Assembly: GCF_001274635.1 (NCBI RefSeq)
Contig: NZ_LBGV01000001.1
Location: forward strand, 992,001-1,056,000
DNA: 64,000 bases
Source: Persicobacter sp. CCB-QB2
Lineage (GTDB): Bacteria; Bacteroidota; Bacteroidia; Cytophagales; Cyclobacteriaceae
Direction: 5' to 3'
Part shown: positions 1 to 9,513 of the stretch, piece by piece
How positions within the stretch are numbered: the first letter of the stretch is position 1
Layout of the letters: the number at the start of each line of letters is the position of its first letter
Notes under the pieces: model-generated
Databases searched by the model: none
What the model saw: only the letters and a program-made list of their open reading frames with translations
What the model was told of the DNA's origin: nothing
Program-made: the position numbers and the translations under genes

Positions 1-1137
1 GTAGGAGATGATAATGAGGTATTGCAGCAAGCCAAAGAAGATTTAAAAATCGGCTTACGTGCCATGCCGGAGCTAACGGATATTTCGGATATTACGCCGA
101 TTGGTAATCGTGAATTTGAGATTGAGCTGAAGGAGAAGGCACATTATCTGGGGGTAACAGTGCAAGAAGTAATTTCACAAATTCGAGATGGATTCTTTGG
201 CCGTGAAGCACAACGCCTGCAAAGAGGGAAAGATGAGGTGAAAGTCTGGGTCAAATATCCGGAAGAAAACCGCCGAGATCTGGGCCAGCTGGAAGACATG
301 AAAATTCGCCTGGCGGATGGGTCGGCTTATCCCTTATCAGAATTAGCGACCATCAAAATGGTCAATGGCGTGGCCAATATCCGCCATTTGGAATATGACC
401 GGGAGGTGCAGCTGCAGGCCAATCAGGTAGACCCCAAAGCCTCACTGCCCGACATTATGAAAAAGATGCAAAAGGAAGTGCTCCAACCTATTCTGGCGCA
501 ATATCCCGGAGTGACGGCTGACTTTGACGGGCAGCAAAGAGAGATGGTCAAAACGGTCAACTCCATTAAGTTCGTTTTGCCGATTGTTTTGGTTTTGATG
601 TTTGCGATGGTGGTCCTGACTTTAAGGTCAGTAAGCCAGTCTGTTTTGGTCTACGCCATGATCCCACTCGCCTTTATCGGAGTGGTGTTCGGTCACTGGT
701 TTCATGGCTTCTCCGTTTCGATGATGTCCGGAATGGGCATGATTGCACTGGTGGGCGTGATGATTAACGACGGCCTGGTATTGATCAATGCCATGAACAT
801 TAATCTGAAAGAAGGAATGCCCTATAAGGAAGCACTGATTGAGGCCGGCATTTCCCGCTTTCGCCCGATTATGCTGACCACCCTGACTACGGTGGTAGGG
901 ATGGCTCCCATGGTTTTCGAAACGAGCTTGCAGGCGCAATTCCTGATTCCGGTAGCCTTGTCTTTGGCTTACGGGATGATTCTTGCCACAACGACTACCT
1001 TATTGTTATTGCCGGCGATGTTGTTGGTGGTGAATCAGCTTAAAGTAAAAATCGCTTCTCTTCGTGAAGGTCGAACCGTGTCGAATGAAGAAGTCGAAAG
1101 TGCAATTAAGGAAATGGAGTACGAATATGAAGATTAA
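1..1137 (+). CDS. RND-family efflux pump inner-membrane subunit, C-terminal part (5' end outside window)
   Basis: The frame is open from base 1, so only the last 378 residues are present. RND permeases of the AcrB/HAE1 type use the proton gradient to export compounds through a periplasmic adaptor and an outer-membrane channel. The fragment begins in the second periplasmic loop, then has a block of hydrophobic helices from about fragment residue 190 (FVLPIVLVLMF), the GVMINDGLVLIN segment matching the conserved TM10/11 region, and RPIMLTTLTTVVGMAP, a typical RND signature. The tail is acidic (KEMEYEYED). It overlaps the TolC-like gene by 11 bp, indicating one operon. The substrate cannot be told from this half. 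Confidence 0.93.
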   Translation, partial: VGDDNEVLQQAKEDLKIGLRAMPELTDISDITPIGNREFEIELKEKAHYLGVTVQEVISQIRDGFFGREAQRLQRGKDEVKVWVKYPEENRRDLGQLEDMKIRLADGSAYPLSELATIKMVNGVANIRHLEYDREVQLQANQVDPKASLPDIMKKMQKEVLQPILAQYPGVTADFDGQQREMVKTVNSIKFVLPIVLVLMFAMVVLTLRSVSQSVLVYAMIPLAFIGVVFGHWFHGFSVSMMSGMGMIALVGVMINDGLVLINAMNINLKEGMPYKEALIEAGISRFRPIMLTTLTTVVGMAPMVFETSLQAQFLIPVALSLAYGMILATTTTLLLLPAMLLVVNQLKVKIASLREGRTVSNEEVESAIKEMEYEYED

Positions 1138-2491
1138 TAAATATTTGTTAATAGGTGGATTGCTTTTCTTAAGCAATTCCCTTTGGGCGCAGGATAAGGA
1201 TACTACGGCTTTGCCCGGATTGCTGAACCTTCAGAAAGCCATTGAAGTAGCCCTGGTGAATAATTATGATTTGAAGATTGCTCAGAATCAATTGAAGCAG
1301 TCTGAAAATAGTGCCACAGCCGGAAATGCAGGATTGCTACCTTCTCTTACCGCAAACGGTGGAACGGAGTACTCAGTGAATGACACCGAGATGCAGTTTG
1401 TCAATATGGGTGAAACCCCTTCGGCAGGAGAAGTGATCAATATTGACGGGGCGGAAACACTGACTTATAATGGGAATGTCCGGATGGATTATACCTTATT
1501 TGATGGATTTGGAAATGTGTATACTTATAAAAAGCTGAAGGATGCCAATGACCTGCAACAGACCTTATTTCGACAGCAAATGGAAATGACGATTTTTCAG
1601 GTGGCTCAGCAGTATTATGAGGTGGCCCGTAGTCAGCAAAATTGGCATCTGGCCAAGAGCTCTTTAGCGATATCCAAAGACCGGTATGTGCGGGCGGTAG
1701 ATCAGAAAGCTTTTGGGCAGGCGAATCAATTGGATTTGTTAAATGCAGAGGTAGATATGAATTCGGATTCCACGGCATTATTGCAGGCTGAACAACAGTT
1801 TGTGATGGCAGTGAAGGATTTGAATGTGATTCTGGGGGTGGCGGTTCAGGAGACTTTTGAAGTGGATGATCAGATTGCCTTCCGGGAAGATATCAATATG
1901 GAGGATGTGCTGGCCAATACGATGACGAATAATGCTGCTTTGGTCACGCAACAAAAGCAGGAGGGCATTAGCGAATGGGATATGAAGATTACCAAAGCCA
2001 GAAAAATGCCTTCGATATCCGCTTACGGTAGTTATGGGTATAGCCATATGGATACCGATGCCGGTCAAATATTGTACAATGAAAGCAAAGGTTTTACGGG
2101 TGGATTAACGGCCAGCTTCAATATTTTTAATGGGCGACAACAAAGAACCGCAGAGCAAAATGCCAAGTTGGATTTGATGTCGGAGCAGGAGCGCAGCCGT
2201 CAGATCATGGCAGAGGTGGAGCGGGATGCAGCCAATGCCATTACGGACTATCAATACAAGCGCAGGATAGTGGAGTTGCAGAAAAGTAGCCTAGAACAGG
2301 CCGAATTAAATTTTGAAACCACCAAGGAAATGTATGCCCTGGGGCGTGCGACATCTATAGAATTCCGTACCGCTCAGGAGAATTTATTGAGTGTGGCGAA
2401 TCGCTACAGTGATGCTCAATATCAGGCGAAAGTAGCGGAATTTTATCTGCTTCAGTTGAGTGGATCCTTAATCGGCGATTATCAACAATAA
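1127..2491 (+). CDS. TolC-like outer membrane efflux protein
   Basis: This is the outer-membrane exit channel for the RND pump encoded just upstream. The start was set at ATG 1127 because it gives a clean signal peptide (MKINKYLLIGGLLFLSNSLWAQ) and an 11-bp overlap with the pump gene; the longer reading from GTG 1064 adds a charged leader with no export logic. The mature protein is about 432 residues and contains the two OEP repeats (roughly residues 35-230 and 245-450) rich in Gln/Glu/Ala coiled-coil helices. A conserved-type motif, FNGRQQRTAEQNAKL, lies at the start of the second helical hairpin. The length fits the family. The terminator at 2545-2575 ends the operon. Confidence 0.93.
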   Translation: MKINKYLLIGGLLFLSNSLWAQDKDTTALPGLLNLQKAIEVALVNNYDLKIAQNQLKQSENSATAGNAGLLPSLTANGGTEYSVNDTEMQFVNMGETPSAGEVINIDGAETLTYNGNVRMDYTLFDGFGNVYTYKKLKDANDLQQTLFRQQMEMTIFQVAQQYYEVARSQQNWHLAKSSLAISKDRYVRAVDQKAFGQANQLDLLNAEVDMNSDSTALLQAEQQFVMAVKDLNVILGVAVQETFEVDDQIAFREDINMEDVLANTMTNNAALVTQQKQEGISEWDMKITKARKMPSISAYGSYGYSHMDTDAGQILYNESKGFTGGLTASFNIFNGRQQRTAEQNAKLDLMSEQERSRQIMAEVERDAANAITDYQYKRRIVELQKSSLEQAELNFETTKEMYALGRATSIEFRTAQENLLSVANRYSDAQYQAKVAEFYLLQLSGSLIGDYQQ

Positions 2492-2544
2492 GAAATAACG
2501 CAAGGGGCATTTTTTGCACCGCTGTGTTTTTTATATTACAGTGA

Positions 2545-2575
2545 GGGCGGAGGAGCATTTCAATCCGCCCTTTTT
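2545..2575 (+). terminator. Rho-independent terminator after the efflux operon
   Basis: Stem GGGCGGA (2545-2551) pairs with TCCGCCC (2564-2570) and is followed by five T. It separates the efflux operon from the LytS gene at 2601. Confidence 0.8.
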
Positions 2576-2600
2576 ATATTTATGTTTTTGGAAATGACAA

Positions 2601-3674
2601 ATGAGAGGAATGGGCAGATTTAAGCTTTTTAAACCCGATGTTCGAATATTTTTAATACCACTGGTAGGCGTTTTAATGATGGCCACCTCTATGGTGCTCA
2701 TGTTTATTTTTGAATATCGTACCTTTTCCGAGATCAGAGAAATCAGTTTATCCCGCACCATTTTTATATTATTAGAGACTTTTGTTTCCATTGGGATCAT
2801 GTCACAGGTGATCTACTACCTCAATGAGGTGCTGCCCTGGAGTAAGTCATGGTGGCGAAGATTTTTGGCGAATTTTGCTATGCTGTTGTGCTTTGTTTTT
2901 GCGATGTCCATCATGATAACCTGGAATGAAGGGGTGATCTTTAAATACCTGACGAATATGGGGACGGGCGAAATTCCTAAAGAGATGAGGTTTGTGATGC
3001 CCGTAGTGACCAACACTTTGTTCATGACATTAATTGAATTGCTTTTGCAGTTTGAGACGCAATCAGAACTTAAGGTAAAATTAGCCCGATTGGAGAAAGA
3101 AAAAATCAATAGCCAGTATTCGGCTCTGAAAGGGCAGTTAGATCATCATTTTCTTTTTAATAATTTAAGTGTGCTTTCCTCCATAATTTATGAGGATGTA
3201 GAAAAAGCCGACAGCTTCATTCAGGAGTTTTCAAATGTATATCGCTATGTATTACAAATCAATGAAAAGGATTTAGTCACCGTTGAAGAAGAGCTAAACT
3301 TCATTGATGCCTATCTTTATTTGTTTAAAAGCAGGTTTGAAGAGGGTTTTCAGTATCAAATTGAGGTGAAACAGGATGACCTTCAGAAACGGTTACCGCC
3401 ACTGTCATTACAGGTTTTGGTAGAAAATGCTATTAAACATAATGCTATCGCAAAGTCAAAACCAATGCTTTTAAAGATCATAACCACTGCTAATGGGCAA
3501 CTCAAGGTGATCAATACTTTTCAGCCCAGAGCAGAAAAAGTGTCTTCCACCAGTACTGGTCAAAGAAACCTCCGCGAGAAATTTCTATTATTGAATATGG
3601 AGGCTCCGCTTTATGAGCGGGTAAATGGGGATTATGTGGCAACTCTTTCATTAATTAATAAGCAAAATGACTAA
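2601..3674 (+). CDS. LytS-type membrane sensor histidine kinase (His_kinase family)
   Basis: This is a sensor kinase of the LytS/YehU type common in Bacteroidota. It has about four N-terminal membrane helices (near residues 13-37, 53-73, 89-108 and 131-150), a short coiled coil (LKVKLARLEKEK), then the His_kinase box DHHFLFNNLS with His183 as the expected phosphate acceptor. Further on are the N-box VENAIKHN and the end of a small HATPase domain. The final 8 bp overlap the LytTR regulator gene, so the two are translationally coupled. No extracellular sensing domain is present, so the signal is probably membrane-linked. The position directly downstream of the efflux operon suggests, but does not prove, control of the pump. 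Confidence 0.93.
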   Translation: MRGMGRFKLFKPDVRIFLIPLVGVLMMATSMVLMFIFEYRTFSEIREISLSRTIFILLETFVSIGIMSQVIYYLNEVLPWSKSWWRRFLANFAMLLCFVFAMSIMITWNEGVIFKYLTNMGTGEIPKEMRFVMPVVTNTLFMTLIELLLQFETQSELKVKLARLEKEKINSQYSALKGQLDHHFLFNNLSVLSSIIYEDVEKADSFIQEFSNVYRYVLQINEKDLVTVEEELNFIDAYLYLFKSRFEEGFQYQIEVKQDDLQKRLPPLSLQVLVENAIKHNAIAKSKPMLLKIITTANGQLKVINTFQPRAEKVSSTSTGQRNLREKFLLLNMEAPLYERVNGDYVATLSLINKQND

Positions 3675-4443
3675 GGTACTAATTGTGGAGGATGAGATGC
3701 CTTCAGCAAGAAAATTACAGACGTTTATTTCACAAATTCGGCCAGATTATGAGGTAGTCAACATTTTGGAGTCGGTAAAAGAGACGGTTGATTTCCTGAC
3801 TGAAACGGAAGTGGACCTGATTTTTTTGGATATCCACCTTGCTGATGGCAATAGCTTTTCCATTTTTGATCAGCTCGAAGTCCATTGTCCCATTATTTTT
3901 ACCACCGCATTTGATGAGTATGCACTGCAGGCCTTTACGCAATATGCGGTAGATTATTTGCTTAAGCCGCTGTCCAGGGGGAAGTTGCTGGAAGCTATTG
4001 AGAAGTATGAGAAAATGTTTGGAGGAAGAACGGCCCAGGAGGGAAGTTCTAATCTTAATTATCACCAATTAAGCGAATTAATACAGTCGGGTAAGCCGAT
4101 AGAATATAAGCAGCGTTTCATGGTGTACTATCGGGAGACGATCAGAACCGTAAGCGTGGAGGAAATCGCATATTTCTTTGCGGAGAGTAAATCAGTTTTT
4201 TTAATGACCAGGGAAGGGCAATATTATGATATCAATTATACACTTGACCAATTGGAGCAGGAGCTTGATCCAAAGAATTTTTTCAGGGCGAACAGGAAAT
4301 TTCTCATTATGATAGATGCCGTGAAAGAAGCGAGTGCCTATTCTAAGGGGAAATTAAAGCTGTTTATGGCTCCTGAGGCCCCTTCTGAGGTTTTTATCTC
4401 TGCCGAGAAAGCAACCAGGTTTAAACAGTGGTTGAATATCTAA
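3667..4443 (+). CDS. LytTR-family response regulator
   Basis: This is the partner of the kinase encoded just upstream (8-bp overlap). Residues 1-120 form a receiver domain with acidic residues ED at 8-10, phosphoacceptor Asp55 in LIFLDIHL, Thr at TTAFDEYAL and Lys in YLLKPL. After a linker, residues ~150-256 form a LytTR DNA-binding domain (IEYKQRFMVYYRETIRTVSVEEIAYFF and the terminal NRKFLIMIDAV motif). The 258-residue length is standard. It probably binds direct repeats upstream of its targets; none were identified here. No terminator is obvious before the next gene. Confidence 0.95.
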   Translation: MTKVLIVEDEMPSARKLQTFISQIRPDYEVVNILESVKETVDFLTETEVDLIFLDIHLADGNSFSIFDQLEVHCPIIFTTAFDEYALQAFTQYAVDYLLKPLSRGKLLEAIEKYEKMFGGRTAQEGSSNLNYHQLSELIQSGKPIEYKQRFMVYYRETIRTVSVEEIAYFFAESKSVFLMTREGQYYDINYTLDQLEQELDPKNFFRANRKFLIMIDAVKEASAYSKGKLKLFMAPEAPSEVFISAEKATRFKQWLNI

Positions 4444-4544
4444 AACCATAATTTTTGTATTATTTCAACTTAGATATTTGTGATGTTTTTAATAATTTTA
4501 GAACAATTTTTGTTAAAAATCATCCAGTTTACTGATTATTCCTT

Positions 4545-4552
4545 TACTTTTG
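4545..4552 (+). promoter_or_regulatory. Candidate -7 box (TAnnTTTG) for the betaine-binding lipoprotein gene
   Basis: TACTTTTG matches the Bacteroidota sigma-factor -7 consensus and lies 57 bp upstream of the ATG. No good TTTG -33 box sits at the usual 19-21 bp spacing, so this is tentative. Confidence 0.35.
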
Positions 4553-4608
4553 TTGCTATAACCATTTGACCGGCAGGATTTAATCCATGAAGACCTGCTT
4601 AATGATTT

Positions 4609-5481
4609 ATGAGACTTTGCCTTTTAAGCTTTTTATTTCTTATTCTCAGTTTCTTCAATGTATCCTGTGGCTCTCAGGAACAAAAGCAACAAGTGGATCA
4701 ACCACAATTTACCATTGCCTATGCCAATTGGGCAGAGAGCGTGGCCATGACCTACCTGGTTAAGCACCTTTTCGAAGAGAAAGGCTATGAGGTCAGATTG
4801 GTGAATGCCTCCATAGATACCGCCTTTGCGCTTTTGGCAGACGGGAGTGCGGATTTGTTTCTGGATGCCTGGCTTCCCAACACGCATGCGAGTTTTTTGG
4901 AGCAATATCAGGATCAACTGGAGGATTTGGGCGTAACGGTGGCTCAGACCAAATTGGGTCTGATGGTTCCGGAATATATGGCCAATTTGGATGATATTGC
5001 TCAGCTTAATGACTATAAAAAGGAGTTGGGAGGAAGAATCGTAGGTATTGATCCAAAATCTGGTTTGCATATCCTCACCCAGAAAGCCATGGAGGTTTAC
5101 CAATTGGATTATGAATTGCAGGCGACCTCAGGCCCTCAATTGGTGGATAGTTTGCGAAAAGCGATGGAGGAGAAGATGCCTATTTTGGTGACCGGTTGGT
5201 TCCCACACTATATGATTACGGAGATGGGAATGAAATTTCTGGATGATCCGCTGATGGTGTATGGCTCAGAAGAAAAAATTCATGCCTTATCCCGAAAGGG
5301 TTTTGCTGCCGAAGACCCTAAAATCAAAAACTTCTTTCAGAATTTTAAACTGACCAATTATGAGATTGCGAGTCTCATGGAAGCCTTTGAAAACAAAGCA
5401 GCGGATCCTCAGGAGGTGGCACAGGCCTGGGTAGAAGAGAATCGTGGTTTGGTAAACTCCTGGTTTAACCGCGCTCATTAG
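4609..5481 (+). CDS. Glycine betaine/choline-type ABC transporter substrate-binding lipoprotein
   Basis: This is an OpuAC/ProX-type solute-binding protein. The signal peptide ends in a lipobox with Cys20 (FFNVSCGS), so it is a lipoprotein. Family features visible are IAYANWAESVAMTYLV near the N-terminus and FLDAWLPNTHASFL around residue 85, both typical of quaternary-amine-binding proteins with Trp-lined pockets, plus LVTGWFPHYM near residue 200. The 290-residue length is normal. The ATPase and permease genes usually adjacent (OpuAA/OpuAB) are absent on both sides, so it either serves a transporter encoded elsewhere or acts as an orphan binder. The ligand (betaine, choline or a related compound) is inferred from the family. 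Confidence 0.88.
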   Translation: MRLCLLSFLFLILSFFNVSCGSQEQKQQVDQPQFTIAYANWAESVAMTYLVKHLFEEKGYEVRLVNASIDTAFALLADGSADLFLDAWLPNTHASFLEQYQDQLEDLGVTVAQTKLGLMVPEYMANLDDIAQLNDYKKELGGRIVGIDPKSGLHILTQKAMEVYQLDYELQATSGPQLVDSLRKAMEEKMPILVTGWFPHYMITEMGMKFLDDPLMVYGSEEKIHALSRKGFAAEDPKIKNFFQNFKLTNYEIASLMEAFENKAADPQEVAQAWVEENRGLVNSWFNRAH

Positions 5482-5482
5482 T

Positions 5483-6292
5483 TTATTTCACCTGTAAGTG
5501 GATATGATCATCATGTCGGACTGCTTTACAGCCGTGGTAACGAATACGGTTATCCTGAAGTCCTAACCGTTGTGCTAAATGGGGTTCAATAAAGATCTTT
5601 TCCCAACAATTTTTTTTTAATAATGCCTGAAACAGGACTTTATTGCCTTTTGAAGAAAAGGAGAGGTGCTGATTGATTTTTCCGAAAGTAAGGTATTGGG
5701 GAAAAGAATACTGTTTAAACCCGCTGCGTATACATTGATTAATCTGGTCTTTTTCATGAGGTAGTGGGGGTTCAAATACCCCATAGCCAGAGTGCGACTT
5801 TAGTCGGTTGATAATGGAACCGTCTTCCGGATCCTGATAAATAAGGGCAATGTCAATTTTTTTGCCATCATCATGGCTCAAATGGGGCAATAGGGGGAAG
5901 CCATTGATGAAAGGGAAGTTAGCATCTAAACAGTTAATTTTGATATCCGTGCCCTCAAGTTGGTCGGCAGCACTATGCAAGGCCTGATTGAGTTTTGGGG
6001 TCACGTAATTCCTGTTGAGCAAAACGGTCCAGGCTTGTGTAATAAGGTGGGGATGATCCTGTATGGGAATTCTGCCGAAAAAAGGGCTAATGTTGGGGAT
6101 CAGGATAAAAGTAGCCAGTAGGTATAAGGCCGAGAATATTCCGATTCTTTTTAAAAGTGAAAAAGGAGAAAAGAGCCTTTTAAACCAAAGGGTGATTAAT
6201 AAAATAATGCCCCCAATTTGGGAGATGATGGTTAGTAACAGGAAAATCCAGGCATAAAAAAGTAGGCGTAAAAAAGGGCGAACCTTGGTCAT
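5483..6292 (-). CDS. Membrane-anchored protein with LAS-metallopeptidase-like C-terminal domain
   Basis: I do not recognise a named family. The N-terminus has two hydrophobic helices (about residues 8-34 and 48-68), placing the rest outside the cytoplasm. The C-terminal ~190 residues carry two motifs in the order expected for zinc LAS peptidases (MepA/VanX/M15 group): SHDDGKKIDIALIY near residue 140 (H...D) and the terminal RHDDHIHLQ (HxH). A conserved NGFPLLPHLSH region precedes the first. On this basis a murein endopeptidase-like role is possible, but the assignment rests on motifs only. It converges with the betaine-binding gene, the stop codons being only 1 bp apart. Confidence 0.6.
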   Translation of the reverse strand: MTKVRPFLRLLFYAWIFLLLTIISQIGGIILLITLWFKRLFSPFSLLKRIGIFSALYLLATFILIPNISPFFGRIPIQDHPHLITQAWTVLLNRNYVTPKLNQALHSAADQLEGTDIKINCLDANFPFINGFPLLPHLSHDDGKKIDIALIYQDPEDGSIINRLKSHSGYGVFEPPLPHEKDQINQCIRSGFKQYSFPQYLTFGKINQHLSFSSKGNKVLFQALLKKNCWEKIFIEPHLAQRLGLQDNRIRYHGCKAVRHDDHIHLQVK

Positions 6293-6414
6293 AAGGCGGG
6301 GTATATTTTGGTTGGTATTTCCGTTTAAAAAAAATCACCGATTCTGGCAGGGCAGAAGATAAGTCAATAAAGATAACAATACAGGGCTTTCTTCCAAATG
6401 AAATGGAGACTGCA

Positions 6415-6592
6415 CCTAATCGAAATGGCAATATTTCACCGGGATTTAAACACGGTCTTAGCTCAAATTGAGGGAGGTTTGCTTTCTCCTCATTTATCTG
6501 CTTCGTTGGAAATGACTCAAAATAGGAAAAATTACTTCCTTTTTCCTGTCCAACAGCTAAACGAAGATTTAAGCAGGAAGAATCCGGCTTAA
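6415..6592 (+). repeat. MITE-like element, copy 1 (degraded left end)
   Basis: The right end GAAGAATCCGGCTTAA (6577-6592) matches the right terminal inverted repeat of the better-preserved copy at 9891-10106. The internal block TTTGCTTTCTCCTCAT and the segment CAGCTAAACGAAGATTTAAGC are shared with the other copies. The left end is diverged (only ATATTTCACCGG recognisable). It occupies the gap between the LAS-like gene and the AraC gene. Confidence 0.6.
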
Positions 6593-6604
6593 ATAGCAGT
6601 ACAA

Positions 6605-7531
6605 CTAAGAAGAAAAAAACTGTTGGCGGAATGTTTTAGGCGAACATTGGTTTTTGCGCTTAAACTGCCGATTGAAATAGGAGATATTGTTAAACCCACA
6701 GGCCAAATAAACCTCTTTAATAGGGATGTCTTCTTGCTGTAATAAGTCCTTCGCTTTTGAAATTCGCTTATCAATCAAGTATTCAATAGGGGAGATGCCT
6801 ACTTCATTTTTAAAGACCCGATGAAAATGTGATTCACTCATATATACCTTTTGACTTAAGGTTTTAATGTCGAGTGGTTCATCCAAATGCTGCTGTATAT
6901 ATTGCATAATAAAGGCGACCCGATTATTGCTACAAATCGCCTGTTCCCCCTTTTCGTATTGGGCTTTTTTCTCATGCTGAAGAATACGAATCAAAAGTTC
7001 TTTCAACGCAAAGTCCAGAAATAGATCTTTCGTCGGATGATCTTCAGTGAAAATGAGTAAAATATGCTGAAGCACCTGCTGCAGAGCAAAATCATGCTTG
7101 AAATGGAAGTTAATTCGGCTCATTAACCATTCGTTTTCTTCTCTCGATTTAAATCGTTCATTGATGAGTTGTAGAATCTCTTTGATTTTTTCTTCAGAGA
7201 TGGTCATCGCCAGGTAGCGGGTGGGATTTTGGAAACTGGCCTCCGGGAAGTCGATCAGCATTGGGGTTTCGGGCAATAGCAGGAGCGATTCTGATGGAAG
7301 AAAATTGAACGACTTTCCTTCGTTAAGTTGCATGATTTTTTTGCCCTGCATCATGGTCGCTAAAACCGGTGTATCAAATTTTAAACTGATTTTTTCTGCT
7401 ATCTCATGTGTTTCAAATATATGAAGCTCAGCCTGTTCGAGCTGGTAGGAGGTTTTGTTTTCCACCAGTTGCTCCAGTTTTCGGTATTGATGAAATTCTT
7501 TTGATAATTGCATAAAGGGGCCTCGGGTCAT
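6605..7531 (-). CDS. AraC-family transcriptional regulator
   Basis: This is a 308-residue DNA-binding regulator with an AraC_N-type ligand or effector region (about 20-190) and a C-terminal double helix-turn-helix (about 205-305). The second HTH carries the family hallmark KEVYLACGFNNISYFNRQFKRKNQCSPKTFR. It diverges from the aldehyde dehydrogenase gene with 209 bp between, and AraC-ALDH-DUF779 is a recurring arrangement, so control of the aldehyde dehydrogenase is likely. An alternative start is ATG 7513 (MQLSKEFHQY), which would drop six residues; neither has a clear ribosome site. Confidence 0.92.
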   Translation of the reverse strand: MTRGPFMQLSKEFHQYRKLEQLVENKTSYQLEQAELHIFETHEIAEKISLKFDTPVLATMMQGKKIMQLNEGKSFNFLPSESLLLLPETPMLIDFPEASFQNPTRYLAMTISEEKIKEILQLINERFKSREENEWLMSRINFHFKHDFALQQVLQHILLIFTEDHPTKDLFLDFALKELLIRILQHEKKAQYEKGEQAICSNNRVAFIMQYIQQHLDEPLDIKTLSQKVYMSESHFHRVFKNEVGISPIEYLIDKRISKAKDLLQQEDIPIKEVYLACGFNNISYFNRQFKRKNQCSPKTFRQQFFSS

Positions 7532-7740
7532 GATGAAGATTTAATAAAAAATAATCAAATTTAAGTGATTGTGAAAAAATAATAAATAAAAAATAGCGCT
7601 CATTTTTGGAAACTCGCAAGGATAGTGCAAGGAGGATGATAGGATAGTTCAATTGTTCCAGTTTTTATTTGGGTAAATTCTAAGTAAGTATCCCTCAATA
7701 GATTAGGGAATAAGTCTTCACCCGAAAACCAAATTATAAT

Positions 7741-9264
7741 ATGAGCAATGTATCAACCGCTGTAGATCAGCAATTGGCAAAACCTACTTTTAAGAATCAG
7801 TATGAAAACTTTATTGGAGGCCAATGGCTTGCCCCGGTAAAAGGCGAATACTTTGAAAATACTTCCCCTGTAGATGGTGCCGCCTTTACTCAGGTAGCCC
7901 GATCTACTGCTGAAGATGTCGAACTGGCCATTGATGCCGCCTGGAAAGCCGCTGAAAGCTGGAATAATTCCTCTGCAACCACCAGGAGCAATATGCTTTT
8001 AAAAATAGCGGATGTTATGGAAGCGAATCTGGAATTGCTGGCGAGGGCGGAAACCTGGGATAATGGGAAAGCCATTCGGGAAACGATGGCGGCGGATTTG
8101 CCATTGGCCATTGACCATTTCCGGTATTTTGCGGGTGTTATTCGGGCTGAGGAAGGCAGCATTAGTGAGCTGGATTCCGATACGGTTTCCACCAATGTGT
8201 GGGAGCCATTAGGGGTAGTGGGGCAGATCATCCCATGGAATTTTCCAATTTTGATGGCAACCTGGAAGCTGGCTCCTGCCTTGGCGGCCGGGAATTGTGT
8301 GGTATTAAAGCCGGCAGAACAAACGCCCGTGGGGATTTTGGTGTTAATGGAGCTCATTGAGCACCTGATTCCCGCAGGAGTAGTGAATATTGTCAATGGC
8401 TTTGGACCGGAAGCAGGAAAGCCTCTGGCCTCAAGCCCTCGCATTCGAAAAGTCGCTTTTACCGGTGAAACCACTACCGGGCAGCTTATTATGCAATATG
8501 CCTCTAAAAATATTACGCCGGTAACCCTGGAGCTGGGAGGAAAGTCCCCTAACATTTTCTTTTCTAATGTGATGGATGCAGATGATGATTTCTTCGATAA
8601 ATGCCTGGAAGGGGCAGCGATGTTCGCATTGAATCAGGGCGAAGTTTGTACCTGTCCCTCCAGAATGTTGGTGCAGGAAAGTATTTATGATGATTTCATG
8701 GCACGTGTAGTAGAACGGGTAAAGGCGATTAAATTGGGCCACCCGCTGGATCCGGAAACGATGATGGGCGCGCAGGCCAGTAATGATCAATATCAAAAGA
8801 TTTTAAATTATTTGGAGATTGGGAAGGAAGAGGGCTGCAAGGTGTTGGCCGGTGGTGAGGCGGCTTTTAACGAAGGTTTAGAAGGAGGATATTATATTCA
8901 GCCCACGATTTTGGAAGGGAATAATAAAATGCGGGTTTTCCAGGAAGAAATTTTTGGTCCTGTGGTTTGTGTTACCAAATTTAAAGATGAGGCCGAGGCT
9001 TTGGAAATTGCCAATGACACCCTCTATGGCCTTGGAGCAGGCGTTTGGACCAGAGATATGCATCAGGCATATCAGATTTCCAGACAGGTGCAAGCAGGCC
9101 GCGTTTGGGTGAATTGCTATCATTTATATCCGGCGCATGCGCCCTTTGGAGGGTATAAAAAATCCGGGATAGGTCGAGAAACACATAAAATGATGTTGAA
9201 TCACTATCGCCAAACCAAGAATATGCTGATCTCTTATGATAAAAAAGCGATGGGATTCTTCTAG
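7741..9264 (+). CDS. NAD(P)-dependent aldehyde dehydrogenase (AldB/ExaC-like)
   Basis: This oxidises aldehydes to acids with NAD(P)+, and the closest recognised group is the acetaldehyde/chloroacetaldehyde dehydrogenases. Visible active-site features are Asn167 in IIPWNFP, Lys190 in VLKPAEQTP, Glu264 in LELGGKSPN and catalytic Cys303 in GEVCTCPSR. The 507-residue length is normal. The divergent AraC regulator upstream and DUF779 downstream are the usual companions of this subfamily. A hairpin at 9463-9487 suggests partial termination before DUF779. Confidence 0.95.
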   Translation: MSNVSTAVDQQLAKPTFKNQYENFIGGQWLAPVKGEYFENTSPVDGAAFTQVARSTAEDVELAIDAAWKAAESWNNSSATTRSNMLLKIADVMEANLELLARAETWDNGKAIRETMAADLPLAIDHFRYFAGVIRAEEGSISELDSDTVSTNVWEPLGVVGQIIPWNFPILMATWKLAPALAAGNCVVLKPAEQTPVGILVLMELIEHLIPAGVVNIVNGFGPEAGKPLASSPRIRKVAFTGETTTGQLIMQYASKNITPVTLELGGKSPNIFFSNVMDADDDFFDKCLEGAAMFALNQGEVCTCPSRMLVQESIYDDFMARVVERVKAIKLGHPLDPETMMGAQASNDQYQKILNYLEIGKEEGCKVLAGGEAAFNEGLEGGYYIQPTILEGNNKMRVFQEEIFGPVVCVTKFKDEAEALEIANDTLYGLGAGVWTRDMHQAYQISRQVQAGRVWVNCYHLYPAHAPFGGYKKSGIGRETHKMMLNHYRQTKNMLISYDKKAMGFF

Positions 9265-9462
9265 TTAGCGTCTAGAAGTTCGGCTATTCGTAAGGAAAAT
9301 TTACCAGTTGTGGTATGGAGCTCGCTTTGTTTGAAGTGTAATCCACCTCTTTTGCAGTGATTCCTATGGGTAACAAAGCTATTCCTGTCCTTTATTTCGG
9401 ATGGCCGGGCTTTTATTTCGCTTTATTTCTGATGTTGATTTTAGCGGATTGATTTTAAAAAG

Positions 9463-9487
9463 GGAGTCTGATATTGACTCCTTTTCT
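9463..9487 (+). terminator. Hairpin/terminator between aldehyde dehydrogenase and DUF779 gene
   Basis: GGAGTC (9463-9468) pairs with GACTCC (9476-9481), flanked by A and T runs. The stem is short, so read-through into the DUF779 gene is plausible. Confidence 0.5.
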
Positions 9488-9513
9488 GTTGGTTTAATTT
9501 AAAACAATAAAGT

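Noticed and set aside
6398-6592. 64-residue ORF between the LAS-like and AraC genes
   Set aside because: Coincides with a MITE-like element.
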